A DNA stretch of 64,000 bases from Streptomyces sp. NBC_00513. GTDB taxonomy: Bacteria > Actinomycetota > Actinomycetes > Streptomycetales > Streptomycetaceae. The notes under the pieces are model-generated. The model was not told where the DNA came from. It worked only from the letters and a program-made list of their open reading frames with translations, and did not search any database. The stretch lies in assembly GCF_041431415.1 (NCBI RefSeq), contig NZ_CP107845.1, forward strand, positions 930,001 to 994,000. The letters run 5' to 3'. Shown piece by piece: positions 59,457 to 64,000 of this stretch; the first letter of the stretch is position 1, and each line of letters starts with the position of its first letter. The position numbers and the translations under genes are program-made.

Positions 59457-59969
59457 ATGAATCGGCGTATGCGAATGGCCGTGGTCGCCCCGGTGGGGGT
59501 GTCCTTGCTGGCGTTGGGGTCGGCGGCGCTCGTGGCCGCCCCGGCGCAGGCGGCGGTGCCTTCCGCCACCTGTACCGTGACGGCCAACACCGTCGATGGC
59601 AAGCGGGTGGACGTCAAGGGAAACGGGTTCAAACCGGCCGTCGACGTCCTCGTGTTGTCCAAGAGCGGCAACAAGCAGATCCGGACCAACGCGGACGGCA
59701 CGTTCAAGCTGATCGCCCAGAAGGGCGGCAGCTCGTTCTCCGTGAAGGAAGGGAGCAAGGGCAGGACCCCGTGCGGCACCGTCCAGCAGGCCGAACAGAA
59801 GGACACCCAGGACCAGTTCCGCAAGGGCTTCACCCAGGGCTTCGCTGCCACGAAGGACCTGTGCAAGAAGCCGAACGCGAACCAGAACCTCCAGGCTGTC
59901 GACCCGAACTTCGAGAAGGGCTTCAACGCGGGCGTGACGGCCGCGCTGAATTCGAAGTTCTGCCAGTAG
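59457..59969 (+). CDS. Secreted protein, unknown function
   Basis: Exported protein of 170 residues. The signal peptide (MNRRMRMAVVAPVGVSLLAL, cleavage near AQA|A at residue 31) is followed by a beta-rich Ig-like part (TVTANTVDGKRVDVKGNGFK) and a helical Gln/Lys-rich tail with two internal repeats FRKGFTQGFAATKDLC and FEKGFNAGVTAALNSKFC. Four Cys are present. ATG 59457 follows GAGAGGAG. I do not recognise a named family. Confidence 0.72.
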   Translation: MNRRMRMAVVAPVGVSLLALGSAALVAAPAQAAVPSATCTVTANTVDGKRVDVKGNGFKPAVDVLVLSKSGNKQIRTNADGTFKLIAQKGGSSFSVKEGSKGRTPCGTVQQAEQKDTQDQFRKGFTQGFAATKDLCKKPNANQNLQAVDPNFEKGFNAGVTAALNSKFCQ

Positions 59970-60113
59970 CGGCGGCAGTGCGCCCATAGCGGAGCCCGGG
60001 GGCACCAGCGGCTCCCGCGCCCTCCCCACCGACCACCCGGGGCCCGCGTCCCGAACGGCCGGACACCATCCTCCTGCGACGCCGCCACGGCACCGCCCCG
60101 CACGACCTGAATT

Positions 60114-60141
60114 CGCCGGGAGCGCCCTCGCGCTCCCGGCG
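60114..60141 (+). terminator. Perfect 12-bp hairpin upstream of the LacI gene
   Basis: CGCCGGGAGCGC (60114-60125) and GCGCTCCCGGCG (60130-60141) flank a 4-nt loop. It lies 145 nt past the secreted-protein stop and shields the LacI promoter (TAGCCT at 60150-60155). Confidence 0.6.
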
Positions 60142-60202
60142 GTACGGGTTAGCCTGCTGCCCGGCGAGGCAACCGCCCGCGGTCACGCATGAGGGAGCGT
60201 AC

Positions 60203-61249
60203 GTGCCCGAACAGCATCGCGTTCCCGTCAACCGACCGACTCTGGAGGTAGTGGCCGCGCGGGCGGGGGTGTCCAGAGCCACCGCGTCGCGCGTCGTCAA
60301 CGGCGGGGACGGAGTCCGCTCGCACCTGGTGGACCGGGTCCGCAAGGCCGTCCTCGAACTGGGCTACGTCCCCAACCCGGCGGCGCGCACGCTGGTCACC
60401 CGCCGGACCGGTGCGGTGGCCGTGATCATCGCCGAACCGGAGGTCCGGATCTTCTCCGACCCCTTCTTCTCCCGCCAGGTGCGCGGGATCAGCAAGGAAC
60501 TCACGGAACAGGACAAGCAGTTGGTCCTGCTCCTGGTGGAGGATCGGGGGGACTACGACCGGATCGAGCGGTACCTGGCCGGCGGGCACGTCGACGGCGC
60601 CCTGGCCTTCTCCCTGCACACCGACGACCCGCTCCCCGACATCACCCGGCGCATCGGCATGCCCACGGTCTACGGTGGGCGGCCGGGCTGGACGGCCGGA
60701 TCCGGGGACCTCGGCGTCGTCTACGTCGACGCCGACAACCGCGGGGGCGCGCGGGAGGCCGTACGCCACCTGCTCTCCCAGGGGCGGCGTCACATCGCGC
60801 ACATCGCGGGCCCCCTCGACCAGACGTCGGCGGCCGACCGGCTCGACGGCTATCGGGACGTACTGCGCGACGCCGACCCCGCGCTGACCGCCGAGGGGGA
60901 CTTCACCTCGGCGGGCGGGGCCCGTGCGATGCGGCAGTTGTTGGACCGCCGTCCGGCGCTCGACGCGGTGTTCGCGGCGAACGACCTGATGGCCACGGGG
61001 GCACTCGCCGTGCTGCGCGAGAACGGCCGGTCGGTGCCCGGGGACGTGGCGCTCGTGGGTTTCGACGACACCGAGTTGGTGGCGGAGGCGGCCGATCCGC
61101 CGCTCACCACGGTGCGCCAGGACGTGGAGGGAATGGGCCGGCTGATGGCCCGTCTCCTGCTCGACACCCTGAACCGGGCCGGGACGGCTCCCGAACCCCC
61201 GCGCCCGGTGATCACCCCGACCGTCCTCGTGCACCGCGCCTCGGCCTGA
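60203..61249 (+). CDS. LacI family transcriptional regulator
   Basis: Sugar-type regulator of 348 residues. The N-terminal helix-turn-helix and hinge read TLEVVAARAGVSRATASRVV and LGYVPNPAARTL; the rest is a periplasmic-binding-protein fold with the dimer motif AVFAANDLMATGALAVLREN and VALVGFDDTELV. GTG 60203 follows GAGGGAG. No sugar catabolic or transport gene is adjacent, so its target operon is elsewhere. It is convergent with the DUF4097 gene. Confidence 0.93.
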   Translation: MPEQHRVPVNRPTLEVVAARAGVSRATASRVVNGGDGVRSHLVDRVRKAVLELGYVPNPAARTLVTRRTGAVAVIIAEPEVRIFSDPFFSRQVRGISKELTEQDKQLVLLLVEDRGDYDRIERYLAGGHVDGALAFSLHTDDPLPDITRRIGMPTVYGGRPGWTAGSGDLGVVYVDADNRGGAREAVRHLLSQGRRHIAHIAGPLDQTSAADRLDGYRDVLRDADPALTAEGDFTSAGGARAMRQLLDRRPALDAVFAANDLMATGALAVLRENGRSVPGDVALVGFDDTELVAEAADPPLTTVRQDVEGMGRLMARLLLDTLNRAGTAPEPPRPVITPTVLVHRASA

Positions 61250-61293
61250 TCCCCCGGAGGGTCGGCGACGAAGCACCGGGGACGCGCACTTGG

Positions 61294-62163
61294 TCACCGG
61301 CCCGGAGTCGAGGGATTCTCCGGTGTCGAAGGCACCGAAGGGTTGGCGTACCCGGCGTGGGCCCGGCCCGATGCGGCGGACAGTGTCAGGGTGCCGGGGG
61401 CGGCCGGATCGCGCAGGGCCCCGTCCACTTCGCAGCGGCCCGCGCCCGCCTCGCAGTCGACCCGGAAGCGGGTGGCGGTCGGGAAGGTGAGGTCCAGCCG
61501 GCCGGAGCCGGTGCGGGCGGTCACCTGCTCCGGCGGGGTCAGGAAGGCGGCCGTGGCGCGGCCGGAGCCCACCCGGAACTCGGCCTGGGGGGAGGTGAGG
61601 ACGCCGGCGTCCAGTTGCCCGGATCCGACGCGGGCGCGCACCGGGCCGCGCAGCCCGGTGAGGTGGAGGGTGCCGGAGTCGACGTCCGCGTCGACGGCGC
61701 CGCCCAGGCCGCCGATGTCCACCCGGCCGGAGCCCGCGGTCACTTTGATCGGGATGTCGGCGGGCACGGTCACGAACAGCCGCACGGAGCAGCGCAGGCC
61801 GGGAAGGCCCGAGTCGCCGGTGCCGCCGGGACAGTGCGGGGTGAGCCGCAGCGCATCGCCGAGTCGGCTCTCCTCGATGGTGGGCCGTCGGAACGACCAG
61901 CCGAGGTCCGCCCGGTAGGAGACCTGCCGGTCCGCGCGCGGGGTGACGGTGACGTCGGAGCCGCCCGCCACGATCTCCAGCGCGGCCACCGGCCGACCGG
62001 CGCTCCCCCCGGACGCACTCCCCTGCCGCGTGTTTCCGTACGCCCACGCCTGCCAGGCGGCGGGAATCACCACGAGCACGGCGCCGAGCCACGCGGCGGC
62101 GAGCCAAGCCGTGCGGTGGCGCGCCCGCGGCGCGGCCGTCCCGGTCTCGGCGCTGCCGGTCAC
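61294..62163 (-). CDS. Membrane-anchored DUF4097/DUF2807-type putative adhesin
   Basis: Protein of 289 residues with one N-terminal membrane helix (TAWLAAAWLGAVLVVIPAAW) and an extracellular right-handed beta-repeat domain. The repeating GSG-type turns are visible in AGSGRVDIGG, VDSGTLHLTGL, VGSGQLDAGVL, VGSGRATAAFL and TGSGRLDLTF. DUF4097 proteins of the LiaG type occur in cell-envelope stress operons. GTG 62163 overlaps the response regulator stop as GTGA, so it is coupled to the two-component genes upstream. Confidence 0.85.
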   Translation of the reverse strand: MTGSAETGTAAPRARHRTAWLAAAWLGAVLVVIPAAWQAWAYGNTRQGSASGGSAGRPVAALEIVAGGSDVTVTPRADRQVSYRADLGWSFRRPTIEESRLGDALRLTPHCPGGTGDSGLPGLRCSVRLFVTVPADIPIKVTAGSGRVDIGGLGGAVDADVDSGTLHLTGLRGPVRARVGSGQLDAGVLTSPQAEFRVGSGRATAAFLTPPEQVTARTGSGRLDLTFPTATRFRVDCEAGAGRCEVDGALRDPAAPGTLTLSAASGRAHAGYANPSVPSTPENPSTPGR

Positions 62164-62816
62164 GACGTGCCGTCCAGGAAGCGCAGGACGGCGAGGACTC
62201 GGCGGTGGGCGCCGTCGGCCGGCGGCAGGTCGAGCTTGGCGAAGATGTTGTTGATGTGTTTGGCCACCGCGCTCTCGCTCACCACGAGTTCGGCGGCTGT
62301 CCCGGCGTTGGACTTCCCCTCCGCCATCAGGGCCAGGACGTCCCGCTCGCGGGGGGTGAGCCGCTCCAGCGGGTCCTTGCCGCCGCCGCGGCGGAGCAGG
62401 AGTTGGGCGACGACCTGCGGGTCGAGTGCCGTGCCGCCCGCCGCGACCCGGCGCAGCGCGGCGACGAACTCCTCCACGTCGGCGACGCGTTGCTTGAGGA
62501 GGTAGCCGAGGCCCGCGCCGCCCTGGGTGGTCAGCAGTTCTGCCGCGTAGCGTTCCTCGACGTACTGGGAGAGGAGCAGCACGGCGGTCTCGGGGTATCG
62601 GCGGCGGATCACGAGCGCGGCCCGGACGCCTTCGTCGGTGAAGTCGGGCGGCATCCGCACGTCGACGAGGGCGAGGTCCGGCTTGTGTTCCTCGACGGCC
62701 GCGAGCAGGGCCTCGCCGTCGTCGACCTCGGCCGCGACCTCGAATCCGGCCATGCCGAGGAGTTTGACGAGTCCTATGCGAAGAAGGACGGAGTCCTCGG
62801 CGATCACAGCACGCAC
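62160..62816 (-). CDS. NarL/LuxR family response regulator
   Basis: Response regulator of 218 residues. The receiver has the acidic pair ED at 7-8, the phosphoacceptor Asp52 in LVDVRMPP, Ser in LLLSQYVEE and Lys in YLLKQRV. The LuxR domain reads LTPRERDVLALMAEGKSNAG then AELVVSESAVAKHINNIFAK. Two in-frame GTG codons exist; I use 62816, which has GGAG 5 nt upstream, while GTG 62807 gives a GTGA overlap with the kinase stop. Either way translation is coupled to the kinase and to the DUF4097 gene. Confidence 0.93.
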   Translation of the reverse strand: MRAVIAEDSVLLRIGLVKLLGMAGFEVAAEVDDGEALLAAVEEHKPDLALVDVRMPPDFTDEGVRAALVIRRRYPETAVLLLSQYVEERYAAELLTTQGGAGLGYLLKQRVADVEEFVAALRRVAAGGTALDPQVVAQLLLRRGGGKDPLERLTPRERDVLALMAEGKSNAGTAAELVVSESAVAKHINNIFAKLDLPPADGAHRRVLAVLRFLDGTS

Positions 62817-64000
62817 GGCAGCTCCACGGTGATGACGGTCGGGCCCCCGGGAGGGCTTTCGATCATGATGGTTCCCTCGACGGACCCTATGCGTTTGCGC
62901 AGTCCGGTCAGGCCGGTCCCGCCCGCCGGGTCGGCTCCGCCCACCCCGTCGTCGGTGACGACGACGCGCAGCAGGTCTCCCCGGCGCCCGGGGATCCGGC
63001 GGATCCGCACGGAACAGTGGCCGGCACGGGCGTGCTTGGCGACGTTGGCGAGCGTCTCCGACACCACGAAGTAGGCGACGGCCTCGATGGTCGAGCCGGG
63101 GCGCACGGCGATGTCCACCTCCAGTTCGACGGGGAGCGGGGCGCGGGCCGCGATCCCGGAGAGCGCGGCGTCGAGCCCGCGGTCCTCCAGTACGGCCGGG
63201 TGAAGGCCCCGTACCAGGTTGTTGAGTTCCTCGATGGCCTCCTTCGCCTCGCGGTGCGCCTCGTCGATGACGGCCCTGACCTCGGGCGGCAGATCGGTCA
63301 GGGTGGCGCGGGCGATGCCGAGGTTCATGGCGAGGGAAACCAGGCGCTGTTGGGCTCCGTCGTGCAGGTCCCTCTCGATGCGCCGACGTTCGAGGTCGGC
63401 GGCGTCCAGGACACCCGCCCGGCTCTCGGCCAGGTCCTCGACCCTGCGCAGCAACTCGCCCGCCCGGCTGGGCCCGAGCAGGGCGGCGCCCGCGCGCGTG
63501 TCCAGTCGGGTGACGAGTGCCGCCCACCACGGGGCGGCGAGCAGCAGCAGGACGCCCGCGACCGTGAGGGCGTCGTACGAACTCGACCCGCCCTGCCCGA
63601 ATTCCGGGTCGTCGGTGGGCAGCATCCAGGACCAGGCGTACACGGAGGCGCCTGCGAAGCCGCCGATCCAGAGGAGGACCAGCACGGCTCCCCCGAGGGC
63701 CGCGGCCGGCCCGGCCAGCAGGTGGTAGCCGTACTGGCGCCAGGTCGACTCGGAGGTCAGCCGTTCGGCGATGCCGCGCGCGGTGTGCCGGGGGTGTGCG
63801 CGGGCGACCTCCGGCACGTCCCGGTCCGCCAACGTCCGGAAGCGGCTGCGTTGGAGCCTGGTGAGGAGCGGACCGCAGGCGAGGGCGAGGAGGAGCGGGA
63901 CGGTGCTGCGTGGCCACGCCCACAGGAAGACCACGCCGAGCAGGACGGGCAGGGCGGGTGGGATCGCGGCCGCGCAGAAGGCGGTGTTGCGGCGGGCCCA
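62804..64000 (-). CDS. Sensor histidine kinase (HisKA_3 type), partial
   Basis: Membrane kinase, 398 residues in the window with the frame open to base 64000; the N-terminus lies beyond the edge. Two or more membrane helices are seen (PPALPVLLGVVFLWAWPRS, AALGGAVLVLLWIGGFAG, AGVLLLLAAPWWAALV) in a sensor domain of the putative-sensor type. The phosphoacceptor motif is ERDLHDGAQQRLVSLAMNLG, and the ATPase has ETLANVAKHARAG and GLTGLRKRIGSVEG. It overlaps the response regulator gene and heads a kinase / regulator / DUF4097 operon. Confidence 0.92.
   Translation of the reverse strand, partial: WARRNTAFCAAAIPPALPVLLGVVFLWAWPRSTVPLLLALACGPLLTRLQRSRFRTLADRDVPEVARAHPRHTARGIAERLTSESTWRQYGYHLLAGPAAALGGAVLVLLWIGGFAGASVYAWSWMLPTDDPEFGQGGSSSYDALTVAGVLLLLAAPWWAALVTRLDTRAGAALLGPSRAGELLRRVEDLAESRAGVLDAADLERRRIERDLHDGAQQRLVSLAMNLGIARATLTDLPPEVRAVIDEAHREAKEAIEELNNLVRGLHPAVLEDRGLDAALSGIAARAPLPVELEVDIAVRPGSTIEAVAYFVVSETLANVAKHARAGHCSVRIRRIPGRRGDLLRVVVTDDGVGGADPAGGTGLTGLRKRIGSVEGTIMIESPPGGPTVITVELPCVL

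Overview
The window is very high-GC, gene-dense DNA with strong third-codon-position GC bias, many GTG starts, many genes with a TANNNT -10 box 6-8 nt before the start codon (leaderless transcripts) and three genes carrying the rare TTA codon. Together with the gene families present (DUF1206, DUF4360, DUF6204, DUF6493, XRE-cupin and LuxR-type response regulators, I36 inhibitors) this indicates a Streptomyces or close relative. I see no tRNA, rRNA, insertion sequence, prophage, CRISPR array or replication origin. Most genes are accessory. The only broadly conserved housekeeping-type functions are a Sua5/YrdC-family protein, an RNase HI and an EF-G paralogue lying away from a str operon.

Layout. 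1-9.1 kb: the N-terminal part of a DHA2 drug exporter (runs off the left edge) divergent from an XRE-cupin regulator; a D-Ala-D-Ala carboxypeptidase with a very long disordered cytoplasmic tail; a lipoprotein; an aldo/keto reductase divergent from its likely TetR repressor with two matching operators; an L,D-transpeptidase; two small unknown proteins. 9.1-18 kb: a possible 24-codon leader ORF and an EF-G paralogue, a methyltransferase, a trypsin-like protease, a lipoprotein, a coupled SRPBCC-DUF1206 pair, a GNAT and a TTA-containing P450. 18-32 kb: a prolyl oligopeptidase, a TTA-containing secreted DUF4360 protein, an FAD monooxygenase/TetR pair sharing two tandem 15-bp operators, an LLM monooxygenase with its FMN reductase, a PAS-PAS-GAF-PP2C phosphatase, a second P450, an RNase HI with a C-terminal Cys/His domain, an SDR and a methyltransferase.

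32-46 kb: a small secreted peptide, a coupled arylsulfotransferase/NCS2 permease pair divergent from an XRE-cupin regulator, a two-component system whose kinase and regulator flank an opposite-strand ABC exporter operon, a Sua5-family protein, a SnoaL-like protein divergent from PadR, an SGNH hydrolase, an acyl-CoA synthetase and an RpiR regulator. 46-64 kb: an unknown protein, an orphan thiopeptide/lantibiotic-type SpaB_C enzyme behind 737 bp with no convincing gene, a GntR-DUF1648 pair, a large DUF6493 protein, an MBL hydrolase divergent from AraC, small secreted proteins including an I36 inhibitor, DUF6204, a second FAD monooxygenase, MepB, a LacI regulator, and an overlapping histidine kinase / response regulator / DUF4097 operon that runs off the right edge.

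Common themes are regulator-enzyme pairs with readable operators, translational coupling through GTGA/ATGA overlaps (nine junctions), and convergent genes separated by strong hairpins or overlapping at their ends. Product names rest on reading protein motifs by eye. No database search was possible.
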